From Thalassotalea litorea (lineage in GTDB: Bacteria; Pseudomonadota; Gammaproteobacteria; Enterobacterales; Alteromonadaceae), in the NCBI RefSeq assembly GCF_005843925.1, contig NZ_VCBC01000009.1:124001-188000 (forward strand): a DNA stretch of 64,000 bases, written 5' to 3'. Positions 1-9,243 of the stretch are shown piece after piece (positions within the stretch are counted from its first letter, which is position 1; each line of letters opens with the position of its first letter). Under the pieces are notes generated by a model, which was given only the letters and a program-made list of their open reading frames with translations, was not told where the DNA came from and ran no database searches. Position numbers and translations under genes: made by a program.

Positions 1-1320
1 TTGCCTTTCGGTCTTCCAACTGCTGATAGCCCAATCGCTATGGTTGTTGGTGCTGAGTACCGTAAAGAAGAATTCGAGCGTCTTTCTGATGAAGTATACG
101 CTCAAGGTCTATTGTTAGGTCAAGGTGGCCCAACGACTTCTATCATGGGTGGCTATGACGTTCGTGAAATCTTTGCGGAAGCGTCAATTCCTCTTCTTTC
201 AGACATGTTCTTAGCAGAGAGCTTAACGCTTGATCTAAGTGGTCGTTATTCTGATTACGACACATCTGGCGGCGAGCCAACTTACTCAACTAAAGTTGAC
301 TGGAACATCACCGATGACTGGAAAGTTCGCGCAAGTTATGCTCGTGCGGTACGTGCGCCAAACATTGCTGAGCTATTTGCTCCGCAAAGCCAAGGTTTAT
401 GGGGTGGTGCTGATAACTGTGCCGGTCCAACTCCTAAATACACGCCTGAACAATGTGCTCTTACGGGTGTAACAGCAGGTCAATACGGTAACATTACTCC
501 AAGCCCGGCTAGCCAATATAATGGTCTATTCGGTGGTAACCCAGAGTTGCAACCTGAAGTGGCTGATACCGTATCTTTCGGTGTTGTTGCTAACCCACTT
601 GACAGCTTAAACTTCACAGTAGATTACTGGGATATCGAAGTTGAAGACGTAATCGGTACTGCAGGTGCTCAAAATACTGTTGATATCTGTGCTGAAACTG
701 GTGATGCGGCATACTGTGATAACGTTGTACGTAGCGGCGCTGGTAGCCTTTGGTTAGGTACTGCTGGTTATGTTCAAGCAACAAACATCAACCTTTCAAG
801 CATGCACTTTGAAGGTATCGATACAACTATTAACTTCATGCAAGAAGGCCTTCTTGGTGGTACTTTACGTGCTAACTTAAACGGTACTTACATGATGAAG
901 AAAGAGTTTGATGGCGTAGATTGTGCTGGCACAATCGATAACGGTTGTTTCGCGCAACCTGAATGGCGTCACTCTGCGAAAGTATCTTATGATATGGATA
1001 CTTTCTGGACTGCATCGATCATCTGGCGTTACTACGGTGAAGTTAGCTATTCCGGTTTGGAATATGATGATGAAGGCAATTATGCCGGTGGTGATGAGTT
1101 CGTTGGTTCAAATGGTGGTCTAGACAGTGCAAGCTTTATTGACTTGAAAGCCGCATTTGACGTATCGGATAATCTAGGTGTTCTAGTTGGTGTTAACAAC
1201 GTATTTGATAAAGAGCCACCAATGGTTGGCGGCGAATTATCTACGAATGCTAACGCTGTATCTGGTTTCTACGACACATTAGGTCGTTACTTGCACGTGA
1301 GCGCTACTCTTAAGTTCTAA
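1..1320 (+). CDS. TonB-dependent receptor, C-terminal part (5' end outside window)
   Basis: This is the C-terminal 439 residues of an outer-membrane TonB-dependent receptor, which takes up a bulky substrate using the energised TonB complex. The reading frame is open from base 1, so the plug domain and signal peptide lie upstream of the window. What remains is beta-barrel: alternating aromatic/polar strands, the motif AVRAPNIAELFAP (about residue 118), the late motif VNNVFDKEPP, and a last strand ending in aromatic-X-F (SATLKF), as expected for BAM-recognised barrels. Cysteine pairs in extracellular-type loops (DNCAGP...EQCAL, VDICAE...AYCDN) match the large receptors of Alteromonadales and Xanthomonadales. 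The substrate cannot be told from sequence. A strong terminator follows at 1343-1373. The second receptor at 5334 is related in type. Confidence 0.9.
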   Translation: MPFGLPTADSPIAMVVGAEYRKEEFERLSDEVYAQGLLLGQGGPTTSIMGGYDVREIFAEASIPLLSDMFLAESLTLDLSGRYSDYDTSGGEPTYSTKVDWNITDDWKVRASYARAVRAPNIAELFAPQSQGLWGGADNCAGPTPKYTPEQCALTGVTAGQYGNITPSPASQYNGLFGGNPELQPEVADTVSFGVVANPLDSLNFTVDYWDIEVEDVIGTAGAQNTVDICAETGDAAYCDNVVRSGAGSLWLGTAGYVQATNINLSSMHFEGIDTTINFMQEGLLGGTLRANLNGTYMMKKEFDGVDCAGTIDNGCFAQPEWRHSAKVSYDMDTFWTASIIWRYYGEVSYSGLEYDDEGNYAGGDEFVGSNGGLDSASFIDLKAAFDVSDNLGVLVGVNNVFDKEPPMVGGELSTNANAVSGFYDTLGRYLHVSATLKF

Positions 1321-1342
1321 ATTAAACAGAACTTAATGATAT

Positions 1343-1373
1343 AAAAAGTGAGCTTCGGCTCACTTTTTTTTTG
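1343..1373 (+). terminator. Rho-independent terminator after TonB receptor
   Basis: An 11-bp perfect stem (AAAAAGTGAGC / GCTCACTTTTT) closes a TTCG tetraloop and runs into a T tract, 23 bases after the receptor stop codon. Confidence 0.9.
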
Positions 1374-1603
1374 TGTTTTTATTCTTTATTCAAAAAGTGA
1401 AGTTGCCTGTCGCATTTTTCCCGGCGAGTTAAACGCCCATGTTTTGGGAAGCTTTCTCCTTATTTAATTGCACAGCCATTTTGACAGTCGTTAGCGTAGT
1501 TGTAAGCACAGTCAATTGCTGTAAAAAATAGTCCTATCGGCGTTTTAAATCACCTTAGCGTCAAGGTATACTGAGCCATTAGCAAAGTTAATTGAAATCG
1601 TTC

Positions 1604-3145
1604 ATGGCCGATATAGATCAAAAGACAGTAGATAAGTTGGAGCACAATATCGCTCGCAACCCGGGCAATCGCTCTGCATATGAGCAACTTGTTCACTACT
1701 TTAATCAACATAAACAATGGCGAAGGGCAGTGGAGTGTTATCAGCGGTATTTAACGCTGCAACCGAAGGATCCCGAGGGACATTTTAATCTTGCTTACCA
1801 GCTAAAGCTTGCGCAGGATTATGAGCAAAGTATCGAACATTACCTACAGGCATATAGGCTAGGTATCAGCCAGCCGGAAGAAGTATTTCTGAACGTTGCC
1901 CTTATCTATAGTGACTTTTTGCGGGATAATGCCAGTGCTAGAAAATATCTGGAAAAATCGTTAAACCTGAACAGTGAATATGTGTCAGCATTATATAACC
2001 TGGCAAATCTTGAAGAAGATTTAGGCAACCGGCAACAAGCAAACACATTGTTTAAGAAAATCCTGGCTATTTCCCCAAATGCCATCGATTGCCATTCGCG
2101 AATCGTCCAGTTGCGGGATTATCACAATGACAATGACAGTTACGATGAACGGGATGAGCATATTTCTATGCTTAAGAAGTTTTGTCTTGCTGCTCCAAAT
2201 CGAAATACCATTCAATCTCATATCAGTGCCCGGTTCGCGCTTGGCAAAGCCTTTAATGATCTACAGCAGTTCGAACAAGCCTGGGATTGGTATCAGCAGG
2301 CAAATACATTGAATCGCTATATTTTGCCGCCTTATGAAAGCGAAAAAGTAGAATCTGCCTTCAGCCAGATAAAGCAGCACTTTAACCCTGAATATTTTGA
2401 GCAACAATCCCTCGCGAATCCGCAACAACCCATATTTATTTGTGGCATGTTTCGTTCCGGCTCTACCCTGGTTGAACAGTTACTGGCAGGACATTCGAGC
2501 ATCACCGCCGGCGGCGAACGAGAGTTTTTACCGCGTCAAATTAAAGGCTTAATGCCTAACTTTCCATTTGGACTTGAAGGTGTTGATGCTAAGCAATTGC
2601 AATCCTTATCTGAGGCATATTTGCAAGACTTACAAGACGCGTTTCCTGATGCCAGTTTAGTCACCGATAAACGCCCCGATAACTTTGTCTATGTTGGCTT
2701 AATCATGGCGATGTTCCCCAACGCGAAAGTTATTTTTACTCGCAGACATCCTCTGGACAACTGTCTTTCTAACTATTTTCTGCAGCTAGGTCCTGGGTAT
2801 AATTACGCTGCTGACATTCAGCATTGCCTGCATTATTACCAACAACAACAGGCATTGATCGAACACTGGTGCACTTTATTTCCTGATAATGTTTATGTTT
2901 TTGATTACGAACAATTGATAGAATCGCCGGTAACCGAAGTTACAGATTTGCTGGAATTTCTGGGGCTTAAGTTTGAGCCCAGTTGTCTGGATTTTCACAC
3001 GTTAAAAAATACGGTGAAAACTGCGAGTGTTTGGCAAGTTCGTAAGCCTTTGTATCGCAGCTCCAGTGGCCGCTGGAAAAACTACCAACCTTGGTTAAAT
3101 GAAGTGTTGGGTCATGGTGAGCTAGCAAGGCTGGCTCACCGTTAA
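1604..3145 (+). CDS. TPR-containing sulfotransferase
   Basis: About 513 residues with two parts. Residues ~1-240 are tetratricopeptide-type helical repeats (for example ALYNLANLEEDLGNRQQA). Residues ~275-500 form a PAPS-dependent sulfotransferase domain. The 5'-phosphosulfate loop is GMFRSGSTLVEQLL (about residue 280) and the 3'-phosphate-binding motif is TRRHPLDNCLSNYF (about 379). The family moves sulfate from PAPS to a hydroxyl; the acceptor here is unknown, and no signal peptide is seen, so the protein is probably cytoplasmic. An alternative TTG start at 1592 adds MKSF; I prefer the ATG at 1604. No strong ribosome site precedes either. It converges on the TPR-oxygenase gene (3163), leaving only 17 bases between the stops. 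PAPS could come from the cysD/cysN/cysC genes at 14-19 kb. Confidence 0.88.
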   Translation: MADIDQKTVDKLEHNIARNPGNRSAYEQLVHYFNQHKQWRRAVECYQRYLTLQPKDPEGHFNLAYQLKLAQDYEQSIEHYLQAYRLGISQPEEVFLNVALIYSDFLRDNASARKYLEKSLNLNSEYVSALYNLANLEEDLGNRQQANTLFKKILAISPNAIDCHSRIVQLRDYHNDNDSYDERDEHISMLKKFCLAAPNRNTIQSHISARFALGKAFNDLQQFEQAWDWYQQANTLNRYILPPYESEKVESAFSQIKQHFNPEYFEQQSLANPQQPIFICGMFRSGSTLVEQLLAGHSSITAGGEREFLPRQIKGLMPNFPFGLEGVDAKQLQSLSEAYLQDLQDAFPDASLVTDKRPDNFVYVGLIMAMFPNAKVIFTRRHPLDNCLSNYFLQLGPGYNYAADIQHCLHYYQQQQALIEHWCTLFPDNVYVFDYEQLIESPVTEVTDLLEFLGLKFEPSCLDFHTLKNTVKTASVWQVRKPLYRSSSGRWKNYQPWLNEVLGHGELARLAHR

Positions 3146-3162
3146 AAAGCGGGTATATATTT

Positions 3163-4989
3163 TTATACGGGTTGTATATCCAGGGCAGTCGTCATTCTTG
3201 ATTGACTCGCGGCAAAAGGAAATGTGCCGTGCCACATATAGCTTGGAAAGAAAACGATGTCGCCTGCGGTTGGGCACAGTGACATTGCTACTTCTTCATT
3301 TTCTCCCATATCCAATGACGTTTCCCCGAATTTTATCCACCCTTGTTGCTCAGGATCCTGAGCAGACATGATTTGAGGTATTGAAATATAGACAGGTGCG
3401 GATAGCCAGCCATGCGGATGAATATGATTAGTATGAAAGCCCTGGTCACGCAAATTTACCGACCAACTGCCTTCAATCTTAAATGTCCGGTGATTGCGGC
3501 TTAAAAATGGGTGAGTGGTGTCAACAGGCAACGCTTGCAAATAGGCCTGAGTCTGTTCTCGTATTGCAAGATTTAGCTCCTGAATGACTTTTATCGGTTT
3601 CAATAACAAGTGGCCAGTAGTTTGTGACCCCATGCGAACGCTCTGATCAAGGGGACTTTTTTCGGCTAGATGCAATTGATTTAAGCAGGTCTTAACTTCA
3701 TTTAGAAAATGTTCGAGATTATCGTAGTGAGCTGGGGCGACGATGCGATGTTTTTTCACTAGTGTTTGGTAATTATTCAGCCAGGCGCCCCTTTCATCGC
3801 CTGTCAAACGCCAGCAAATTCCCAGATATGCCCAGACTTCTTGATTGTTAGGTTCAAGTTTTGCTGCGATATCAAGATGCGCTAATGCTTTTTTATATTC
3901 GTGAACTGCAATATATTGGTTGGCCAAATCAATCCGAAAGCGGGTATTATCAGGCTCGCTGTTGACACAGGATTGAAACCAGAACAGGCATTTTTCACGC
4001 CAATTTTCAGGCGTTTTGGTATAGGTGTGCAGTGTAGCCAGAACGTGAGTCAGGCTTGGGACATTGCCGAATGTTTTTAAAGCTCGATTGGTTTCTGCTA
4101 TTGCCTGTTCGTATTGCTTAGTAAACAACAGTTGAGAAATAAATGAGTAGGTTAACGGGAGACTTGGTGCACTTAATGTAGGAGTAACCTTAAGGTAACT
4201 TTCATTAAAGCTCTCTGTTTCTGCAGTTTCCCATTTTAACTTGTTTAAAGTTTCGTGAGCCAACACATATTCGGGGTGGATCTCAATGGCTTTTTGCAAG
4301 CTTTGCGAGGCCTGATCAATCTGGTTTAAATCGTAATAAGCACAGCCCAGATTAAAGTGAAACTCTGCAGATTGTGCCCCTTGCTTCTTGATTTTCTGAT
4401 AACAGGCTAATGCCGCGTCCGGTTCACCTTTGGTGCGTAGTGTCGACCCTTTGTTAAACCAGGCCTGGAAGTTGTCTGCCTGTTCGTTTATTACCTGGTC
4501 GAATTGGTCTATGGCGTTGTCAAAATCAGAATTTCGCTTGTATGCATTTCCCAAAGCAATAGCAATGTTAAGGTTCTTGGGCTGAAGTTTTTTCGCCTGT
4601 TGCAGGTGTTGCAATGCAAGGTTGTAGTCTTCGGCATTGGTCGCCGCTAACCCAAGATTATAGTGGGCGTTCGCATTTTGTGGTTGCAGTTGTAAACACT
4701 TACGGTACAGTTCGACCGCTTTGTTAAATTGCCCTTTACTGAGCAAATGATTGGCATAATTAAAATACAGGCTAGGGTTGTTGGACTGCACCTTTATCGC
4801 TTGTTCAAATAACTGCTCGCCTGATTTCACGCTACCTAAGCGTAACTTAGCCATTGCTAAAATATGAAGTGCATCCGGTTGATTGGGAATTGTCGCCAAT
4901 ATTTTTTGACATATTGTCTCAACGCCAGAAAAGTTGTTTTGCTGGAAATTTTGAGATGCCTGTTGAAGTAGAGTTGCAAGTTGCGCCAT
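3163..4989 (-). CDS. TPR protein with C-terminal 2OG-Fe(II) oxygenase-like domain
   Basis: About 608 residues from the chosen ATG (4989, beginning MAQLATLLQQ). The frame is open a further 48 codons to 5133, but that extension looks unlike the family. Residues ~1-440 are tandem TPR repeats (NANAHYNLGLAATNAEDYNL and similar). The last ~170 residues match the putative 2OG-Fe(II) oxygenase family that follows TPRs in many Alteromonadales. An HxH group sits in FHTNHIHPHGW (about residue 520), followed by PVYISIPQ, and a distal His lies in YMWHGTFPF (about 586); together they are plausible iron ligands. The family normally hydroxylates using 2-oxoglutarate, but the substrate is unknown. The gene lies between a TPR-sulfotransferase (convergent) and a TonB receptor (divergent). 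Function is inferred from motifs only. Confidence 0.8.
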   Translation of the reverse strand: MAQLATLLQQASQNFQQNNFSGVETICQKILATIPNQPDALHILAMAKLRLGSVKSGEQLFEQAIKVQSNNPSLYFNYANHLLSKGQFNKAVELYRKCLQLQPQNANAHYNLGLAATNAEDYNLALQHLQQAKKLQPKNLNIAIALGNAYKRNSDFDNAIDQFDQVINEQADNFQAWFNKGSTLRTKGEPDAALACYQKIKKQGAQSAEFHFNLGCAYYDLNQIDQASQSLQKAIEIHPEYVLAHETLNKLKWETAETESFNESYLKVTPTLSAPSLPLTYSFISQLLFTKQYEQAIAETNRALKTFGNVPSLTHVLATLHTYTKTPENWREKCLFWFQSCVNSEPDNTRFRIDLANQYIAVHEYKKALAHLDIAAKLEPNNQEVWAYLGICWRLTGDERGAWLNNYQTLVKKHRIVAPAHYDNLEHFLNEVKTCLNQLHLAEKSPLDQSVRMGSQTTGHLLLKPIKVIQELNLAIREQTQAYLQALPVDTTHPFLSRNHRTFKIEGSWSVNLRDQGFHTNHIHPHGWLSAPVYISIPQIMSAQDPEQQGWIKFGETSLDMGENEEVAMSLCPTAGDIVFFPSYMWHGTFPFAASQSRMTTALDIQPV

Positions 4990-5333
4990 GTGGTTTACAA
5001 CGATAATTACCGATAGGGCATTATTGATAAAAATACTGCAGAGTTCAATAAAAGCCTGCGAAGACGCAAAATAACGCACTGTTTTAACGTGTTCTTTTAG
5101 TTTTACATATACGTCATGGTCGTAGCGATGCATTCAAGCTGATGATATTGCGCCTAAATTTTTAATGGCGCCATTGACTCGCTAATCAACGGGATTTGGT
5201 TTTAGAGTTTTTCGCGAATAACCGCAGTATTTGTGGTTTTCCTCAAACTTTACTATGTTCTAACTCGTAACAGTTTGTTTTATTGCATTTTAATTATATA
5301 AAAATTAGACCAGAAAAGGTCCAGGGAGAAACT
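4990..5333. other. Divergent intergenic region between TPR-oxygenase and TonB receptor
   Basis: About 340 bases holding the promoters of two divergent genes. The part nearest the receptor is very A+T rich (5281-5310). A good ribosome site (AGGGAGAA, 5323-5330) precedes the ATG at 5334. The part up to 5133 is open in the oxygenase frame but is not convincingly coding. I found no clear operator. Confidence 0.5.
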
Positions 5334-8198
5334 ATGAATACTAATTCATTTAGTAGTCACGGGTGTTCTTTAACGTTATTAAGCAGTGCAGTATTAATCG
5401 CGTTAAATTCACTTTCTACAGCTGTATATGCTCAGGATGAAGAAATAGAAGAAGTCGAGCGAATTGAAGTTACCGGTTCTCGGATCAAAAGAACCGATTT
5501 AGAAACTCCAGTCCCAGTTACCGTTATCGGTCGGGATGACATCTTAGAAACCGGTGCATTAAACGTCGCCGATGTTCTCAATCAATCTCCGGTTGCCATT
5601 GCCGGTTCCGATCAATCCAATACCTCTTTTACCACCGGCTCGGTTGGCTTGAATACTACGGCGCTTCGTAATCTGGGACAATCGAGGACATTAGTTTTAG
5701 TTAATGGACGTCGTTTTGTGTCCGGTGTTGCGCCCTCTACGGGATACGCGGTTGATCTTAACTCAATACCGGCATCCATGATTGAACGTATTGAAATCCT
5801 TAAAAGTGCATCATCTGCCATTTATGGTTCTGACGCAGTGGCCGGTGTGGTTAATATTATTACCCGCAAGGATTTTGAAGGCGTGGAACTGAACGCGCAA
5901 ACGGGTATTTCCTCGGAAAGTGACCGGGAAAAGTATTCGGTAAATATGACCGCAGGTAATAGTTGGGATACTGGTAGTGTCACCATGGCTATCGGTTACG
6001 ATGACGATAAAGGATTAAAGTCTTCAGACCGTGACTTTTCCGAGTTTGATCAGGCCATCGTATTGGATGACGACGGCAATGAAATGATCGGTAATATCTT
6101 TTCATCGTATCCTCCGGCAGGCCGAGTAGGCGGCTACAACACCGATGGTACACCATTTGATTTTGCCAGTACCGAAGGCAGTGACCGATTCAACCGAGCG
6201 TCATACCGGCAATTGGTAACACCGATTGAGCGTAAGTACGCGGCATTGAATTTGAAACAAGAGTTAGCGGAATCCGTTGAAATGTTTACCGAAGTGAACT
6301 GGAATACTTCCAAAACTAACGGCTCGACGATTGAACCTACGCCTTTTGATGCAATTTCAGATGTTTACCTTCCGGATCGTGGTGGTGAGGTTGGATTGTT
6401 AATCAGCAACCCTATGGTTCCTCAAGGACTTCGAGATGCACTGTTGGCGGACGGCTATGCTGCTGACGATCCATTACCCGGGTTAGTTCGCCGTATGGTT
6501 GAATTTGGTGCGCGCTCAACGAATGTAGAACGTGATACGGTTCGTATTGCATCGGGGTTCGATTGGGATGTGAGTGATAGTTGGGTTGTGAATGCGTTTA
6601 TTAGCTGGGGGAAAACCGATCAACGTCAGGAAAATGGCGGTCAGGTCAACGTTGAAAGAGCAGCCAAGGCATTTGATGTCGTCGAAGATGGTATGGGTGG
6701 ATTGAAATGCCGCGATGATTTAGCTGTTTTGCAAGGATGCGTGCCATTAAACCTGTTTGGTGAGGGGACGGTGACACCTGCAGCCGTTGACTACATTCAG
6801 GTTCCTGCCAAGGTATTTGGCCAAGCGGAGCAATTTGTCGTGGGCGCCAGTATCGCCGGCGAATTGCCTTTAGAGTTGCCTGGTGGTTACATCGGCACAG
6901 CATTCGGGGCAGAGCACCGTCTGGAAAAAGGCGTGTTTCAACCCGGCGATTTAGCGCAAACCGGAGCATCGAGTACCAACCGTTCTGAACCTACCAATGG
7001 CAGTTTTTACACCAATGACATTTATGGTGAGGTAAGTTTACCGATTTTTGATGCGTTTTTGGTAGATGCTGCGGCACGGTACTCTGATCATGAGATCGTT
7101 GGTGGGCAAACAACCTGGAATCTAGGCTTAGAGTTTTCGCCTTTTGAAAGCTTAATGTTAAGAACATCATTGGCTACGGCGGTTCGTACGCCAAATATTG
7201 CGGATTTGTATGGCGGTCGTGGTGAGACGTTTGCCAGCGTTTCAGATCCTTGTAATAACTTACAGTCCGACGGTTCCGATGGTATCGACGCGAATGTTCG
7301 TGCAAACTGTCTATCAATTCCCGAAATTGCAGCTCGTGTTGCCGCTCAGGGCGAATTTGCATTAACGCAAATTGAGGCACAAAGTGCTGGCGGGACGATT
7401 GGGGGCAGCACATCGGTTCAGGAAGAAACTGCAGACACTTTTAGTGCAGGCTTTGTCTGGCAAATCTTGGATGATTTATCAATGACGGTCGATTATTACG
7501 ATATTGCGATTGAAGACGCTATCGCGACGACCAGTCGTTCAACAGTATTGAGTCGGTGTTTTGATGTTGAATCGAGCCAGTTTGATGCGACCTGTACCGA
7601 TGCTTCCGGACAGATTGGTGCAATTCGTGATGCCAATGGTGCGCTGGTCGAAGTCAATTCAGGTACGTCGAATGAGAATAACTTTGATACCAAAGGGGTC
7701 GATTTCGAACTTTCGTATCGTTTAGAAACTGGGATGGGGGATTTTACCGCAGACCTAGTTTGGAATCATTTGATTGAATATATCCAAACCAGCATTGAAG
7801 ATGGTTCGGAAATTGACTTTACGGGCCAAGTATTTACCCCGGAAAATCGTGCGAACCTAAATTTGGGCTATCAATTGGATGATTGGGCATTTGCATGGCG
7901 CATGCGTTACTGGGATTCATCAAAGGATTCTGTTGATGGCGGTAACTTCAATTTCACAGACTTTGCGCCGTTAGCAGACGCCAATGTGTTCCCGTCGGTC
8001 GTATATCATGACATATTCGCGAGTTGGTATATAACTGATGACACCAGCCTGACCTTGAATGTAAGGAACCTGTTTGATAAGAAACCACCATTTGCGGGGC
8101 AGGGTTTTGCCAGTGGTGGCACCGGTATTAATACAGTATCGGAAGCGTATGATGTGACGGGTCAGTATTTTCAATTTAGTCTGACTATGACGTTCTAA
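5334..8198 (+). CDS. TonB-dependent receptor (complete)
   Basis: A 954-residue outer-membrane receptor. The start at 5334 is set by AGGGAGAA just upstream; an in-frame ATG-like start at 5283 has none. A signal peptide (hydrophobic ~residues 14-32, ending VYAQDEE) is followed by a short acidic stretch and a TonB-box-like segment (IEEVERIEVTGSRIKR). The plug domain follows (VTVIGRDDILETGALNVADV; LRNLGQSRTLVLVNGRR; IERIEILKSASSAIYGSDAV; AGVVNIITRKDF), then a barrel with AVRTPNIADLYGG and a terminal strand ending QFSLTMTF. This architecture is typical of receptors for oligosaccharides, peptides or siderophores in marine gammaproteobacteria; the ligand is not predictable. The linked TPR-sulfotransferase and TPR-oxygenase suggest a shared locus. 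A terminator follows at 8226. Confidence 0.95.
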   Translation: MNTNSFSSHGCSLTLLSSAVLIALNSLSTAVYAQDEEIEEVERIEVTGSRIKRTDLETPVPVTVIGRDDILETGALNVADVLNQSPVAIAGSDQSNTSFTTGSVGLNTTALRNLGQSRTLVLVNGRRFVSGVAPSTGYAVDLNSIPASMIERIEILKSASSAIYGSDAVAGVVNIITRKDFEGVELNAQTGISSESDREKYSVNMTAGNSWDTGSVTMAIGYDDDKGLKSSDRDFSEFDQAIVLDDDGNEMIGNIFSSYPPAGRVGGYNTDGTPFDFASTEGSDRFNRASYRQLVTPIERKYAALNLKQELAESVEMFTEVNWNTSKTNGSTIEPTPFDAISDVYLPDRGGEVGLLISNPMVPQGLRDALLADGYAADDPLPGLVRRMVEFGARSTNVERDTVRIASGFDWDVSDSWVVNAFISWGKTDQRQENGGQVNVERAAKAFDVVEDGMGGLKCRDDLAVLQGCVPLNLFGEGTVTPAAVDYIQVPAKVFGQAEQFVVGASIAGELPLELPGGYIGTAFGAEHRLEKGVFQPGDLAQTGASSTNRSEPTNGSFYTNDIYGEVSLPIFDAFLVDAAARYSDHEIVGGQTTWNLGLEFSPFESLMLRTSLATAVRTPNIADLYGGRGETFASVSDPCNNLQSDGSDGIDANVRANCLSIPEIAARVAAQGEFALTQIEAQSAGGTIGGSTSVQEETADTFSAGFVWQILDDLSMTVDYYDIAIEDAIATTSRSTVLSRCFDVESSQFDATCTDASGQIGAIRDANGALVEVNSGTSNENNFDTKGVDFELSYRLETGMGDFTADLVWNHLIEYIQTSIEDGSEIDFTGQVFTPENRANLNLGYQLDDWAFAWRMRYWDSSKDSVDGGNFNFTDFAPLADANVFPSVVYHDIFASWYITDDTSLTLNVRNLFDKKPPFAGQGFASGGTGINTVSEAYDVTGQYFQFSLTMTF

Positions 8199-8225
8199 AT
8201 ACGATTTCCCAGAACTTAGTCCGCT

Positions 8226-8256
8226 AAAGCGTCAGTATATCTGGCGCTTTTTTTTG
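8226..8256 (+). terminator. Rho-independent terminator after TonB receptor
   Basis: A 10-bp stem (AAAGCGTCAG / CTGGCGCTTT, one G-U pair) around loop TATAT is followed by eight T residues, 28 bases past the receptor stop. Confidence 0.88.
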
Positions 8257-9243
8257 CGCTTCATTTAATACAACCAGCCGCTTTGTCATCATTTGACTTG
8301 CAAATACCGCTTTGTAATTTAACACGCAACTTTGCTGATAATCGTTTGGCGAAAGGACAGTAACCAAGTTTTGCCGGCAGACCCATATCCGTCTGACCCG
8401 ATTAAACCTGCGCGAGTAATAACGCAGTCTTATACATTGGTCATCATTCGATTGGTTAAAATGCAGTGAACTCCTTCGGTGAAAAGCCAATACCAATATT
8501 ATCCGCAGTCGTCTTTAGTCCCGATGTAGACATCCGCTTAGAATCAATGACTCAGGTATGATTGGACGTGCTAAACTTAAAGGCATAGCTGAGCATGACA
8601 TTGACTTGGATCTCTTACATTTAAAATGTGGGTCTGGTAGTGGTTGAAATGCGGTATCTGGTCGGCAAAATCTAACAATACACTTCGCATTGCGGCCATA
8701 ACACGATGTGTTAGACAGAGAAATGTCTTTGGAAACTGTCAAAGTGATAGTCGCGTCAATAATTCCCTGCTTTGTGTTTAGCAAAAGGCTATTTGTTAAA
8801 CTAGAGTTAACCCCATTGGATGACAATATCGTGTTTTATTTGGTCATATTTGCCTTGAAAACCCGCTTGCTTGGACAACCTTAGTTCCATTTAAATTTGA
8901 CTTACTACGAACAACTTAGTAAAAAAGAAACAGGTCAATAAGATAATTGTGTGTTTATTGGCAGATTTTAATAAAAAAAAAGCGATAAAAGGTTATTTTT
9001 TAAGCGCTAAGTGTATGCAAAGCAAAATGTTTGACTTTAACGTCAAGCTATTGTCTTATATACAGCTGTATTTTCAAAAAAGCAGAATAGAAAGAACAAT
9101 TTTGGAAACTTGTTTGCATGAATATGTTGCGATGAGGTTAACAAGATTGTGTTTCTATTTTAAAACAACTGAGCACTGAATAATTAAATTCAGCACCACC
9201 ATTTTTGGTAGTGATAAAGTTAAATAGCAATTGGTTGGGAACT
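8257..9243. other. Long region without a recognisable gene
   Basis: Nearly 1 kb with no frame I can support. The minus-strand frames at 8224-8496 and 8515-8826 and the plus-strand frame at 8949-9179 have odd composition, no ribosome site and no recognisable motif. A 29-codon frame at 8561-8650 (MIGRAKLKGIAEHDIDLDLL...) is also unexplained. The last 300 bases are strongly A+T rich and presumably hold the promoter of the TonB2 operon. They include an inverted repeat CTGAAT/ATTCAG (9176-9193) and an imperfect hairpin (9194-9213) 30 bases before the first gene. I looked for a Fur box and found no convincing one. Confidence 0.45.

Noticed and set aside
8515..8826. Minus-strand frame of 103 codons (and neighbours 8224-8496 and 8949-9179) in the 8.2-9.2 kb gap
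   Set aside because: No ribosome site, no recognisable motif, atypical residue composition; treated as non-coding.
8980..9243. Fur box upstream of the TonB2 operon
   Set aside because: A+T-rich inverted repeats are present but none matches the GATAAT-type Fur consensus well enough.
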